A DNA stretch of 64,000 bases, from contig JAUXGA010000010.1 of assembly GCA_030622545.1 (NCBI GenBank), positions 1 to 64,000 of the forward strand. The letters run 5' to 3'. This stretch comes from a bacterium. GTDB lineage: Bacteria; Electryoneota; RPQS01; DYHQ01. Of this stretch, positions 17,833-27,208 are shown one piece after another. The notes under the pieces are model-generated. The model saw only the letters and a list, made by a program, of their open reading frames with translations, was not told where the DNA came from and made no database searches. Position numbers and translations under genes: made by a program. How positions within the stretch are numbered: the stretch's first letter is position 1; each line of letters opens with the position of its first letter.

Positions 17833-18105
17833 ACAGTTCGCTGCCCTCATAGAATCCGGAATAGCCAATCCAGTATCCTATATGGCAAGCTTCGCGCCAT
17901 CCTCTTATGACCACTTTGAAGCTCTCTTTTCTTCTGATTCCATAGGCTTACCCCTCTCGCGTGTCAATAGCGTTCGTTTCACTTTCTCCACCACCGCAAC
18001 ACAACGTCGCCACCTGCCAACACATCCCCGCCGCGGCATGCGTCCCGCGTGCCCGGTACTCCCGCCGCGCCGGGTACCCGACCCCACCGCAATTTTCCGC
18101 CGTGG

Positions 18106-18176
18106 CGGGTCTCCAGACCCGACCGGAATTTCTCTTGCAGTGTTGCCACTCAAGCGAACTGCCGTTCGGCACTACC
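18106..18176. repeat. Palindromes in the gene-free stretch 17833-18320
   Basis: A 16-base palindrome (7-bp stem, 18106-18121) whose core recurs at 43217-43230, followed by a 26-base segment (18151-18176) that matches the arm of the inverted repeat at 46268-46290 in reverse orientation with three mismatches. The rest of 17833-18320 is GC-rich and degenerate around 18000-18100, with no convincing gene. The promoter of the giant gene should also lie here. Confidence 0.7.
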
Positions 18177-18195
18177 AAAATATTCTTAAAAAGAA

Positions 18196-18221
18196 AAAGC
18201 CCGGCGTGTCTGCCAGGCTTT
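18196..18221 (-). terminator. Terminator after the 454-aa beta-helix gene
   Basis: Stem of 10 positions with one mismatch (18196-18205 with 18212-18221) and a 6-base loop, followed on the minus strand by a T-rich run. It lies 100 bases beyond the stop at 18321 and could work in both directions. Confidence 0.7.
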
Positions 18222-18320
18222 CTCAATTATCAGTTATGGTTTGTAGAGACTAAAACAGAATGTTAAATCCTTCGCACAATCCCACTTTTGGATTCAGTCG
18301 CAACTTGATTCATCTCGAAA

Positions 18321-19685
18321 CTAATTCGACACGGTGATGTAGTAAAAATAAGGCGACGGACGTGTTATGCTTGCGTTCACATCGGTCCAGGTTGACGTCG
18401 GTGCCCATACTTGCGCCAGCCATGTTCCGGTAACGAAAGGCTCTGTACTGCCATAGATATCATACGCGCTTGCGATGGGATGCGCAGGCCAGTTCAAATC
18501 CGCGTCCGTGCCGTCTATTGAAATCACCAAACCAATGATCGGCGGGAAAGCTTGGGGACTTTCATCAGCGCCGATATCCGAACACGTGCCTGCGGGATCC
18601 GGTCTGGAATCCCCTTCGAAATCGTAGGCGGGATAGATGGTGCAATGTCCCGCGCCGATACAGCGACTGACATCGGTTAGATGCATATCATACATCGCCA
18701 GATTCACAAACGCCGGATCAAAGGAGATGTTGTAATACGTATCACATGGGTCTCCGTTGGAATTCGTCGTTGAAATCGTGCCAAGGTTCGGCGGGCCGTG
18801 CGCCGGATCATTGTCATAGAACATGATGTCGCCGCCGGTATTTCCGTAGATGTCGCAATGATAGACCTCACTTGTGTCACTGGCCAAGAAGTAGATTCCT
18901 TCGCCATTGGAAAAGGAGATAATGGTACTGCTGAATGTCGGGGACGCACCCCAGCAACTCACGCCCGCGCCGTGGTTCGTTGCGCTGTTGCTGCTGATGG
19001 TGCAGAACTCGAAAACCGGCACACCGGGATTCGCCGGTGCGAGAGAATTCAAGCTCAATACGCCGCCGCCGTCATTGCCTGATAGGTTATCGTAGATGAA
19101 GCAGTTGGTGAAGGTTCCTCCGCAGGAATCGCAGGCGACTCCTCCGCCACCCAGAGTCGCCAAATTGGAATAGATGTGGCAACTCTCGAAGGTGGGTGAA
19201 ACGATCGAGCCGAAAACATACACACCGCCGCCATAGTTATCTGCTGTATTGTTGCGGATGATACATCTGTCGAAACTCGGCGAAGACCATTCGCAATAAA
19301 CACCGCCGCCATTGTTGTGCGGCGAAGCTCCTTGGGCGTGGCCATATTCGATTTCGCACCATTTGAGTTGACTCCCGGAACTGGTGGGATTGATAAACCG
19401 GAGACCGCTCCAGTAAGTTTGCTGAGGATCCGTTGATGTAAAGATGATGCGATTGGCGTCACTTGCAACCGCAACAAGTGTCCCCTCGATGTGAAACCGA
19501 TAAGGGCCGTCAAATGTAAAAATTGTTCCGGGCGCGAGGTCTACCAAATCACCCGAGGAAACGGAAATGTCTCCCACGATATGGTACGTAGCCGACACGT
19601 ACGCACCACTCAGCGCACCGGAAAGCTGTCCAAAACTTACCTGCACCAAACCGAGCATAAGTAAAACCGCTAAAATTCTCCGCAT
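18321..19685 (-). CDS. Secreted right-handed beta-helix protein with Fn3-like tail
   Basis: 454 aa. Signal peptide at 1-19 (MRRILAVLLML to SFG), preceded by GGAGG. Residues about 25-80 form a conserved opening domain (SGALSGAYV, then LAPGTIFTFDG, then FHIEGTL). Residues about 90-330 are pectate-lyase-type parallel beta-helix coils, recognisable by CIIRNN, GGGVY and CTISSN steps with repeated Cys. The last 65 residues form an Fn3-like module ending PYFYYITV. Nearly the same module closes the next two genes. There is no type IX sorting domain. It is probably a cell-surface or released carbohydrate-binding protein; no catalytic residues were identified. Confidence 0.8.
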   Translation of the reverse strand: MRRILAVLLMLGLVQVSFGQLSGALSGAYVSATYHIVGDISVSSGDLVDLAPGTIFTFDGPYRFHIEGTLVAVASDANRIIFTSTDPQQTYWSGLRFINPTSSGSQLKWCEIEYGHAQGASPHNNGGGVYCEWSSPSFDRCIIRNNTADNYGGGVYVFGSIVSPTFESCHIYSNLATLGGGGVACDSCGGTFTNCFIYDNLSGNDGGGVLSLNSLAPANPGVPVFEFCTISSNSATNHGAGVSCWGASPTFSSTIISFSNGEGIYFLASDTSEVYHCDIYGNTGGDIMFYDNDPAHGPPNLGTISTTNSNGDPCDTYYNISFDPAFVNLAMYDMHLTDVSRCIGAGHCTIYPAYDFEGDSRPDPAGTCSDIGADESPQAFPPIIGLVISIDGTDADLNWPAHPIASAYDIYGSTEPFVTGTWLAQVWAPTSTWTDVNASITRPSPYFYYITVSN

Positions 19686-19727
19686 GATTCACCTCCGAAT
19701 TCTGTTCGTTTCAAGTCTATCTTAAGA

Positions 19728-22229
19728 TTACTCCACCGCCGTCACGAAATAGAAATAGGGTGACGGTCTGGTGGCCGTGTTATAGTCTGTCCATGTGGTT
19801 GTTGGCCTAGTATCGAGAAGAGTTCCTACTGTGAAAGGCTCGGTACCGCCGTAGATGTTGAAACTCGAACCGGTTGATGTCCAGTTTAAAACAGCATACC
19901 CATAGCTTATTGAAATCACTAAACTGTCAACCGAGAGAATGGTCGGGCTGGAAAGTTCATTTTCGAAAGCTCCGATATCCGGATTCGAACCCGATGGATT
20001 CGGTCGCGGATTACCGTCCATGTCGGTTGATGGAGGAGCAGTCGTATCAGCAGCTCCAATACAAAAACTGAACTCAGTCAGATGAAAATCATCATTCGCC
20101 GTGTCCGCAAACATCGGATTAAGGAAGATATTAAAATAAATATCGCTGGAATCGTTATTGGCATTGACAGTATCCAGTACACCAATGCCGGGCGGGCCGT
20201 TAGATGGATTGCCACTGGAAAAGAGAATGTCTCCACCACTATTGCCGAAGATATCGCAGTATTCGACTTGGCTTCCTGCACTACCATACGAGAAAAAGAT
20301 ACCATCGCCATCGGAAAAAGCGATAATTGTGCCGGTAATAATGGGCGAAGATTGTCGGGAATACACACCACTTCCGTAGTCAGACGTATTGCCGATGATG
20401 GTACAGTGCGAAATAAGTGGCGCGGTGGAATACCCGCAATAAACTCCACCGCCGGTGTAAATCCCCGTGTTATCCATGATGATGCAATTAACAAGGATTG
20501 GTGAAGAATTATCGCAATAGATCCCGCCACTATAGTTTGCCGAATTATCACTGATGATACAATCTGTAAAGCTCGGCGAAGAATTGCTGTAGCAATGCAC
20601 TCCACCGCCTCTGTCCTCCGCTAAGTTGCCGCTAAAGATACAATTTGTGAACGTTGGTGAAGCATCGTTACGGCACCCGATACCGCCACCATCATTGGCC
20701 GTGTTATTGCGGATAGTACAGTGCGAGAAAACTGGCGAAGAACCTTCAAACATTACACCGCCACCTTCATCATCTGATCCATAACCATACGCGTATCCAT
20801 TCTCGATACGACAATAGGTAAGCCGACTGCTGTCGCTCCCGGAGTGGAAGCGCAAGCTATGCCAGCGGTCTGGATTGGCCACGGTGTCGGCCGTAAAGAT
20901 GATGGAATCGGTTACCGTTCCTTCGGCGATCAGCGTTCCCTCAATATAAAAGTGGTAATGGCCGTCAAAGAGAAACGTCGCGCCCGGCATAATGACGAGG
21001 CTGTCACCAGACGCAATTGAGCAATTACAAGCCACGTGATGCGTTGCCGACTCAAGGATACCGCTCAACGATCCGCAAAGGGAACCCGCTTTCACCAGCC
21101 AGAAATCGTAATAATAACCCGGCGCGTCGGAATCGGTATCCCCCCCAAGGATATAGCCGCCGTTGATGGTCTGCTGAACCGAATTGCAATAATCGCCGTT
21201 GCTTCCCCCATAGGTGCGGCTCCAGAGGCTAATGCCATTCGCGTCTGTTTTCACCAACCAGAAATCAGTATTCCCTGCTCCGTAGGACCAGGTATCCCCC
21301 CCAAGGATATAGCCGCCATCGGTGGTCTGTTGAACCGAATTGCATTCATCACGATTGCTTCCCCCAAAGGTGTGGCTCCATAGGCTAATGCCATTCGCGT
21401 CTGTTTTCACCAACCAGAAATCCTCCAATCCTGCTCCAAAAGATTTAGTGTATCCCGCCAGGATATAGCCGCCGTCGGTGGTCTGCTGAACCGAATTGCA
21501 TCTATCTATTGAAGTTCCCCCAAAGGTACGGGTCCAGAGGGTATCACCATTCCCATCCGTCTTCACCAGCCAGACATCACTGTTGCCCGCCCCGTAGGAG
21601 TCGGTAAACCCCCCAAGGATATAGCCGCCGTCGGTGGTTTGCTGAACCGACCAACAGTATTCCGCACCGCTTCCCCCATAAGTGCAGCTCCAGAGGCTGT
21701 CACCGTTTGCATCTGTCTTCACCAACCAGAAATCAGGATTCCCTGGCTCGGAGTTGATTTTGCCTCCAAGGATGTAGCCGCCGTCGGCAGTTTGTTGAAC
21801 CGAAAGGCAATATTCCTCATCGCTCCCCCCGAAGGTGCAGCTCCAAAGGCTGTCGCCATTCGCATCCGTCTTCACCAGCCAGAGATCAGCTTCGCCCGCA
21901 CCGAAGGACCAAGTCTCCCCCCCAAGGATATAGCCGCCATCGGTGGTCTGCTGTGCCGAATAGCATCTATCTATCGAAGTTCCTCCGAAGGTGTGGCTCC
22001 AGAGACTATCGCCGTTCACATCCGTCTTCACCAACCAAAAATCGTGATTGCCCGCCCCAAAGGAATAGGTATGCCCTCCAAGCATGTAACCACCATCCGA
22101 CGTCTGCTGGACGGAATTGCAGTATTCGCTGCTGCTTCCCCCAAAGGTGTTACTCCAAAGGCTGTCGGGCTGAGCAAATACCAGAACCGGCACCAGTAAA
22201 ATGAGCAAAATAATCGAAGTGCTTCTCAT
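19728..22229 (-). CDS. Secreted protein: seven 52-aa repeats plus beta-helix plus Fn3-like tail
   Basis: 833 aa. Signal peptide at 1-19 (ILLILLVPVLVFAQ). Residues about 28-388 hold seven nearly identical repeats with TFGGS, SVQQTTDGGYILGG and DFWLVKTDANGDSLW, the pattern of a PQQ/delta-60-like beta propeller. From about 390 a second part restarts like the neighbour (SGILES, MPGATFLFDG, FYIEGTL) and continues as a beta-helix with GGGV and CTI-NN steps to about 730. It ends in the same Fn3-like module (PYFYYVTAVE). It looks like a fusion of a propeller to the 454-aa protein next door. Ligand and role are unknown. Confidence 0.8.
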   Translation of the reverse strand: MRSTSIILLILLVPVLVFAQPDSLWSNTFGGSSSEYCNSVQQTSDGGYMLGGHTYSFGAGNHDFWLVKTDVNGDSLWSHTFGGTSIDRCYSAQQTTDGGYILGGETWSFGAGEADLWLVKTDANGDSLWSCTFGGSDEEYCLSVQQTADGGYILGGKINSEPGNPDFWLVKTDANGDSLWSCTYGGSGAEYCWSVQQTTDGGYILGGFTDSYGAGNSDVWLVKTDGNGDTLWTRTFGGTSIDRCNSVQQTTDGGYILAGYTKSFGAGLEDFWLVKTDANGISLWSHTFGGSNRDECNSVQQTTDGGYILGGDTWSYGAGNTDFWLVKTDANGISLWSRTYGGSNGDYCNSVQQTINGGYILGGDTDSDAPGYYYDFWLVKAGSLCGSLSGILESATHHVACNCSIASGDSLVIMPGATFLFDGHYHFYIEGTLIAEGTVTDSIIFTADTVANPDRWHSLRFHSGSDSSRLTYCRIENGYAYGYGSDDEGGGVMFEGSSPVFSHCTIRNNTANDGGGIGCRNDASPTFTNCIFSGNLAEDRGGGVHCYSNSSPSFTDCIISDNSANYSGGIYCDNSSPILVNCIIMDNTGIYTGGGVYCGYSTAPLISHCTIIGNTSDYGSGVYSRQSSPIITGTIIAFSDGDGIFFSYGSAGSQVEYCDIFGNSGGDILFSSGNPSNGPPGIGVLDTVNANNDSSDIYFNIFLNPMFADTANDDFHLTEFSFCIGAADTTAPPSTDMDGNPRPNPSGSNPDIGAFENELSSPTILSVDSLVISISYGYAVLNWTSTGSSFNIYGGTEPFTVGTLLDTRPTTTWTDYNTATRPSPYFYFVTAVE
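21085..22150 (-). repeat. Seven tandem 156-bp coding repeats
   Basis: The DNA of the seven 52-aa repeats is also highly alike; long identical stretches recur every 156 bases or so (for example the codons for TDGGYILGG and WLVKTDANG). Such arrays can change copy number by slippage or recombination. Confidence 0.85.
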
Positions 22230-22273
22230 GATTTTACCTCAGTGTTTTACGGGTTGTGAAATTGCTTTTTAAA

Positions 22274-24220
22274 TCATTCCACCGCCGTCACATAGTAGAA
22301 ATAGGGTGACGGGCGGGTTGATGTATTCACATCCGTCCATGTGGTCGTCGTCTCTGTATCGAGCAGGGTTCCCGCTCCGAAGGGATCGGTGCCGCCGTAG
22401 ATGTTGAAATTCGGGGCGGATGATGTCCAGTTCAGAACAGCATCGCCGCTTTCAACTGAAATAACCAAATCGTCTATCGGAGCCAATGGAGCCGTGAGAC
22501 CGCTGACAACAATCGAGTAGTACTGGTCAGCAGCGAGTGTTCCTTTGTGGCTCACCTGAACGGTATAGGCTCCGGCGGATGGCGATTCGAGATGAATCTG
22601 CTCTATGTTATCAAGAACATTATCGCCGGTGGTCGCCGCATTGTCCGGATTGGACGGATCCAAAATCCATGGATAATACATCGTCGTTGCATTCCACTCC
22701 AGACGCACATCCAAATCATTGACTAACATCGGCGTTGTCGGATTCAGAGAGGGAGCTACCGGCGTTCCCGGCACATCCGTCCAGACGACAGTCACCCGCA
22801 CAGGCTCTGTGCCGCTGCTCGCGTACGTGTATGTTTCGGTTTCGCCGTTCGACAGAACATCTTCCATGATGACATAATCGTCCACTTCATCCTCCGCAAT
22901 GACATCAGCAGCATTCGTCGTGTTCATCAGTCCCCAGCCGTATTCGTAATCCGGGCCATCATTTGTTCCTGCTTCATCGGCAGTGTGAATAATGACAGCC
23001 TTTATCGTGGACGCGCGAGGTGTGGCGCTGCTGTGTGTATTCTGATAGTGCTGCACAAGCAAACCAACCGAACCGGAAGTATTCGGGGTTGACATCGACG
23101 TTCCGCTTAGCGACCTGTAATCCGAGTCATTATCATCATCCGTAGAATAAAGTGATATCCCATTGGCGACAATATCCGGCTTGATACGCCCGTCGTCGGT
23201 CGGCCCCCAACCGCTGAACGAACTCATCGATACATCCGACGGCTGCGTATATCCTCCGGGAATGTCATAAATGGCTCCGACCGTTAGGATATTCTTCGCA
23301 TTCCCTCTCCACGGAATACAATCATAGCCGTCGCTCCCGCCATCGGGATCGCGCGTCGTGGTGCTCAATTGCCATCCTCCATCGATCCAGGCATAGTGCT
23401 CATTGCCTGCACCGGGCCCATAGTCATTTCGATCATTTCCCGCGGACTTGCAAATCGTAAGATAAGGAGCGTTGTAAGCAATCATATCCCATTCCGCCGT
23501 GATGTCATGGTAGAATCCAAACGCATAGTCTTCAACCTCGCTTATATCGGGATCTCCATACCAATACCAATCACCGCTAGAATACCAACCGGTGATATAC
23601 CCATACGAATGACTCGAAACTAGCAAGCCGGCTGCCGCCGCCGTAGCGATTTCCGACTCGTCATAATCCCAGTCATAAGCATCCAGCGACGCCTGATACG
23701 CCATTCCTTTTGCACTAGCGACTTGTCCCTGTGCGACCATCGTCCCTGCAACATGCGTGGAATGATAATGCGTTCCCGACGGACTATCCATTTGGACAAC
23801 GCGTCCGTCGAATTCCTGATGGCTTAGTAGCACTCCTCCCGCGTCCCAAACACCGAGGAAATCCGTCCCCGAACCGGTGAGCGAATAGCCCGCGCTTCCT
23901 CCCGGCCACACATCATCCGTGCTGAGGGTTCGGGCTGCGTCCAGGTTTGTTATCGAATAATAGACCGGAAACCCTCGTTCGTTAATATACATCAGCTCAA
24001 TATCCGGATTTTCATTCAAAGCTACCTGCGCTGGAGCCACGCTTTCTAAAAGAGCATAATAATCAGCGTTCCGGCCTGCATCCCATTTCTGGCGGGATTG
24101 TTCGCTTATACGATTCAAGACTGACGTATTCGTCGTCTTCTGTGAATAGCCTGCGCTGCTGATAAATAGGACACTGGCGCAAACCATGATAATCATCCAA
24201 AATCCGTTCTTCCGAGTCAT
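22274..24220 (-). CDS. Secreted subtilisin-like serine protease (S8) with C-terminal beta domains
   Basis: 648 aa. Signal peptide at 1-26; AGGAGG precedes the start. The S8 catalytic triad is visible: Asp126 in GVWDAGG, His156 in STHVAGT, Ser375 in GTSMSTP, and the oxyanion Asn262 in SAGND. An N-terminal segment (about 27-115) probably acts as propeptide. After the protease domain (to about 430) come a P/homoB-like beta domain (about 440-580) and the Fn3-like tail (about 585-648) shared with the two genes downstream. There is no type IX sorting domain. It should digest proteins outside the cell. The three genes run in one direction with gaps of about 40 bases and may be co-transcribed. Confidence 0.9.
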   Translation of the reverse strand: MTRKNGFWMIIMVCASVLFISSAGYSQKTTNTSVLNRISEQSRQKWDAGRNADYYALLESVAPAQVALNENPDIELMYINERGFPVYYSITNLDAARTLSTDDVWPGGSAGYSLTGSGTDFLGVWDAGGVLLSHQEFDGRVVQMDSPSGTHYHSTHVAGTMVAQGQVASAKGMAYQASLDAYDWDYDESEIATAAAAGLLVSSHSYGYITGWYSSGDWYWYGDPDISEVEDYAFGFYHDITAEWDMIAYNAPYLTICKSAGNDRNDYGPGAGNEHYAWIDGGWQLSTTTRDPDGGSDGYDCIPWRGNAKNILTVGAIYDIPGGYTQPSDVSMSSFSGWGPTDDGRIKPDIVANGISLYSTDDDNDSDYRSLSGTSMSTPNTSGSVGLLVQHYQNTHSSATPRASTIKAVIIHTADEAGTNDGPDYEYGWGLMNTTNAADVIAEDEVDDYVIMEDVLSNGETETYTYASSGTEPVRVTVVWTDVPGTPVAPSLNPTTPMLVNDLDVRLEWNATTMYYPWILDPSNPDNAATTGDNVLDNIEQIHLESPSAGAYTVQVSHKGTLAADQYYSIVVSGLTAPLAPIDDLVISVESGDAVLNWTSSAPNFNIYGGTDPFGAGTLLDTETTTTWTDVNTSTRPSPYFYYVTAVE

Positions 24221-24415
24221 TCTGACCTCCTGATGAGTTGATTATGAAATAATAGGGCGATTTCTTGCTCTAAGTTACTGTAATTTGGTGCAAATCTGTC
24301 AATAGATTTAATATACCTTGCTAATCGTGCAAAGTCAACAAAAATCTGTCCTTCTGTGAATTTTTTTGCATAGTTGTGGGGCAGTTATATTGTGATGCCG
24401 CCTCTCGAAAAGATA

Positions 24416-24445
24416 GAAAAACGGCCTCGAAAAAATTCGAGGCCG
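24416..24445 (-). terminator. Rho-independent terminator after the glycosyltransferase gene
   Basis: A perfect 10-bp stem (24422-24431 with 24436-24445), AAAA loop, T6 on the minus strand side. It lies about 130 bases beyond the stop of the gene at 24574-25770. The remainder of 24221-24573 contains a small palindrome (24480-24493) and no gene; the end near 24220 should carry the protease promoter. Confidence 0.85.
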
Positions 24446-24479
24446 CGATTCGTGCCGTTTAGAATATTGGTGCGGTGTC

Positions 24480-24493
24480 GGCTGCTTGCAGCC
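24480..24493. repeat. Small palindrome shared with 51917-51930
   Basis: GGCTGCTTGCAGCC (5-bp stem, CTTG loop) occurs here and again at 51917-51930, each time after similar short context and within 180 bases 3' of a minus-strand gene. Confidence 0.55.
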
Positions 24494-24573
24494 AATCCAG
24501 AATCCGCTGCGGTGAATCCCATGGGTTCGTCTCGCCGCAATAGTTAAGAACACACCTTTTCTAAAATGAATTG

Positions 24574-25770
24574 TCACTCATGAGAAACGCTCAAAGAACG
24601 GTAAGCCGCCAGAAGTTGTTGAGTACTGCGTTCCCAAGACAGCTTTTCCTCAAAGCGTTTTCTCCCGTAGTCGCCGAGCTTTTTCCGCAGCTCAGGATCA
24701 TCCAAGAGGGTGATAATTTTCCGAGCAAAATCCTCTTCGTTGTTGTCTTCTGCATAAAGAGCCGCCTCGCCGGCCGAGCGTTCGGATTCAACCAACCGAT
24801 AGGACACAATCGGTCTTGACATTGCCATATATTCGAGGATTTTATTCATCGTTGAGATGTTGTTCAACGGATTCACGGGGTCAGGTGCAACGGCAACATC
24901 TGCCGTTGAAAGATATTGGCGAAGCAGCTTATCAGGAATACGACCAGTAAAATGACAGACGTCCTGCAGTCCTAAATCATCTGCCATCTTCTTCAAGACA
25001 GGCAGGTTTTCGCCGCCTCCCATCAAAACGAACCGGATATCTTTTCTACCCCAATCCTGCATAATGATTTTAATAGACCGGAGCAGGTAATCCACGCCGT
25101 CTTGCTGCCCCATTGTCCCTAAATAGCAAGCGAGAAAGGGCTTGTCTTTTTTGAGTTCAGGGACGGGATCGAACGCGATAAAACGTTTCAAATCGGGCGC
25201 ACTCCGCACAACCCATGTCCGCTCACGGGGAACGTTGCCCCGGTCAACAGCCACTTGCCGGTAGGATTCATTCGTGCTGATGACGGCGTGCGCCAACCGA
25301 TACGTCCACTGCTCAAGTGCGAACAGAATACGGAGAATCATACCGGTTTTGCGGTTGAATTTGGATTGAAATGTCTCCGGTCCCAAGTCGTGCTGATCGA
25401 AGATGAATTTCACACCAAAAGGACGGAAAGGCAGGGCGATCAGAAATAAAAGATCAGGGGGATTGCACACATGGATAATATGGAACCCACGCCGGAAAAA
25501 AACATAGATTGCATAGATGAAACTGAAAAAAAGCATCCAAGAATATTCTAAGGCATACCCAATGGCCCTGTTCGCCGTATAGGGCATAGGATAACGGTAA
25601 ATCGAAACACCTTCCAAAACTTCAAAGGGTTTGCGATCCACCATGCGCGGGCATACGACGCTGACCTCGAACCCCGCGGACTTCAACGTCGTCGCTTCCT
25701 GCCAAACACGCCGGTCAAAAGGAACGGAGAGATTCTCAACCAACATGAGAATCTTACCAGCAGAAGCCAT
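24574..25770 (-). CDS. Family 4 glycosyltransferase, exopolysaccharide type
   Basis: 398 aa, a GT-B enzyme that moves a sugar from a nucleotide donor to a growing glycan. The N-terminal domain opens with ILMLVENLSVPFDRRVWQEA, typical of WbuB/WcaI-like GT4 proteins, and a hydrophobic stretch at about 75-115 suggests membrane association. The C-terminal domain has VLMGGG, HFTGRIP and ILEYMAMSRPIVSY, corresponding to the donor-binding E-x7-E region of GT4. AAGGAG precedes the ATG. It overlaps the upstream GDP-mannose dehydrogenase gene by 17 bases, so the two are co-translated and likely serve one capsule or exopolysaccharide. Donor and acceptor cannot be read from the sequence. Confidence 0.85.
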   Translation of the reverse strand: MASAGKILMLVENLSVPFDRRVWQEATTLKSAGFEVSVVCPRMVDRKPFEVLEGVSIYRYPMPYTANRAIGYALEYSWMLFFSFIYAIYVFFRRGFHIIHVCNPPDLLFLIALPFRPFGVKFIFDQHDLGPETFQSKFNRKTGMILRILFALEQWTYRLAHAVISTNESYRQVAVDRGNVPRERTWVVRSAPDLKRFIAFDPVPELKKDKPFLACYLGTMGQQDGVDYLLRSIKIIMQDWGRKDIRFVLMGGGENLPVLKKMADDLGLQDVCHFTGRIPDKLLRQYLSTADVAVAPDPVNPLNNISTMNKILEYMAMSRPIVSYRLVESERSAGEAALYAEDNNEEDFARKIITLLDDPELRKKLGDYGRKRFEEKLSWERSTQQLLAAYRSLSVSHE

Positions 25771-27070
25771 CGTAGTTCTCCTTCTTCACCGGCAATTCAC
25801 GAACGATTCGCACAAGATCGAAGACAACCTGTTCATCACGCACTTCGGCAAGGATGGGCAAGTAATCAGGGTCGCTGTTTGCCACAACGATCACCTCGGA
25901 ATGATCCAAAATCTCCTGCGCTGTTTCACACAGCAGTTCGGCAAGATGCGGAAGCGTCCTCTCGATAAAGACGCGGTTGGCACCGCGCAGGCGAGCCAGA
26001 GATACATTTTTATCATAAATTTTGATCTGATAACCTTTTCCAATCAGAGTTTCCACTAACTCTACCATCGGACTTTCGCGCAGATCGTCCGTTCCCGCTT
26101 TGAATGCCAGCCCCAGTATCCCAACCTTTTTCTTCTTTCGGTCAAGAATCGCTTTTACCGCACGATGAACATGTTCGCGGTTTGATGTCATCAAGGACGA
26201 CAGCATCGGGACCGCCACATTGAGTTCACGCGCTCGAGCTGTCAGCGCTCGAACATCTTTCGGCAGGCATGACCCTCCAAAGGCAAAACCCGGTTTTAGA
26301 TAGTACGGCGAGAGATTCAGCTTTGTATCCTGAGCAAATATTTCCATCACGCGATGGCTGTCCACTCCCAATTTCTTGGCGACCGCACCGATTTCGTTGG
26401 CAAAGACGACTTTCAGGGCATGAAAAGAGTTGTCCGCATATTTGACCATTTCCGCTTCTTCGATTGCCGTCAGAAAGACCGGGCCGGGAATATCTTGATA
26501 GATGCGGGCGACTTCTCGAGCAGCCTCTTCGCGCAGCGCGCCGACGACGGTTTTTGGTGGTTCATAGAAATCGCGTACCGCCGAGCCCTCGCGCAGGAAT
26601 TCCGGATTGTACGCCAGCGAAAATCCCGCACCTTCCTTTTTACCGCTCTCAGCCTCAAGAATCGGAAGAAGCTGCGTTCGTGTCGTGCCGGGAAGCAACG
26701 TGCTGCGAACGACAATGGTGTGAGACTTCGAGATTTTCTTTAGAGCCTGACCGATTTGCGCCGCCACGCGCTTGACATACTGCGTGTCCAGAGCTCCCGA
26801 TTCAAGCGAAGGTGTTCCAACGCAGATGAGCGACAAGTCCGTTTGAGTAACTGCTTCCTCGGCTGAGGATGTCGCGTGAAGATGACCCGCTTTCTCATGT
26901 TTTGCAATGAGCTCCGGCATCTCTTTCTCGATAATGGGACTTTGTCCCTTGCGAATAAAATCCACTTTGACCGGATCAACATCCACGCCCCAAACTTCAT
27001 GCCCCAACTCACAAAAACAAGCCGCCGAAACGCATCCCACATATCCCAAACCAAATACGCCGATCTTCAT
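25754..27070 (-). CDS. algD: GDP-mannose 6-dehydrogenase
   Basis: 438 aa from the ATG at 27070 (GGAGG lies 11 bases before it); an upstream codon at 27106 lacks support. It oxidises GDP-mannose to GDP-mannuronate with NAD, the committed step to alginate-like polymers. The Rossmann motif GLGYVG is at residues 7-12, and GFAFGGSCLPKDVRAL places the catalytic Cys at 268, the same number as in Pseudomonas AlgD. KAGTDDLRESPMVELVE and the GFCW ending also match AlgD better than UDP-glucose dehydrogenases. Distinguishing the GDP-mannose from the UDP-glucose substrate rests on this resemblance. It heads a pair with the GT4 gene. Confidence 0.88.
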   Translation of the reverse strand: MKIGVFGLGYVGCVSAACFCELGHEVWGVDVDPVKVDFIRKGQSPIIEKEMPELIAKHEKAGHLHATSSAEEAVTQTDLSLICVGTPSLESGALDTQYVKRVAAQIGQALKKISKSHTIVVRSTLLPGTTRTQLLPILEAESGKKEGAGFSLAYNPEFLREGSAVRDFYEPPKTVVGALREEAAREVARIYQDIPGPVFLTAIEEAEMVKYADNSFHALKVVFANEIGAVAKKLGVDSHRVMEIFAQDTKLNLSPYYLKPGFAFGGSCLPKDVRALTARARELNVAVPMLSSLMTSNREHVHRAVKAILDRKKKKVGILGLAFKAGTDDLRESPMVELVETLIGKGYQIKIYDKNVSLARLRGANRVFIERTLPHLAELLCETAQEILDHSEVIVVANSDPDYLPILAEVRDEQVVFDLVRIVRELPVKKENYDGFCW

Positions 27071-27208
27071 CGTGTAAAATCCTCCATTTAAAAACCGCCG
27101 AAGCAAACCTTTGCGGTGAGTTAAGGTGCAAAAAACCTACCAGTTGATAGGCGCAGCTATTTTTTCTTAGCGGACTGTTGCCGAAGAAAGGTTTCGATTT
27201 CCGCGGCT

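Noticed and set aside
17960-18266. Overlapping frames on both strands in the GC-rich gap
   Set aside because: The stretch is palindrome-rich and repetitive; frames on both strands are Arg/Pro-biased with no initiation signals.
21085-22150. Regular repeats considered as a CRISPR array
   Set aside because: The repeats are 156 bp, in frame, and code for a propeller-like protein; there are no spacers and no cas genes.
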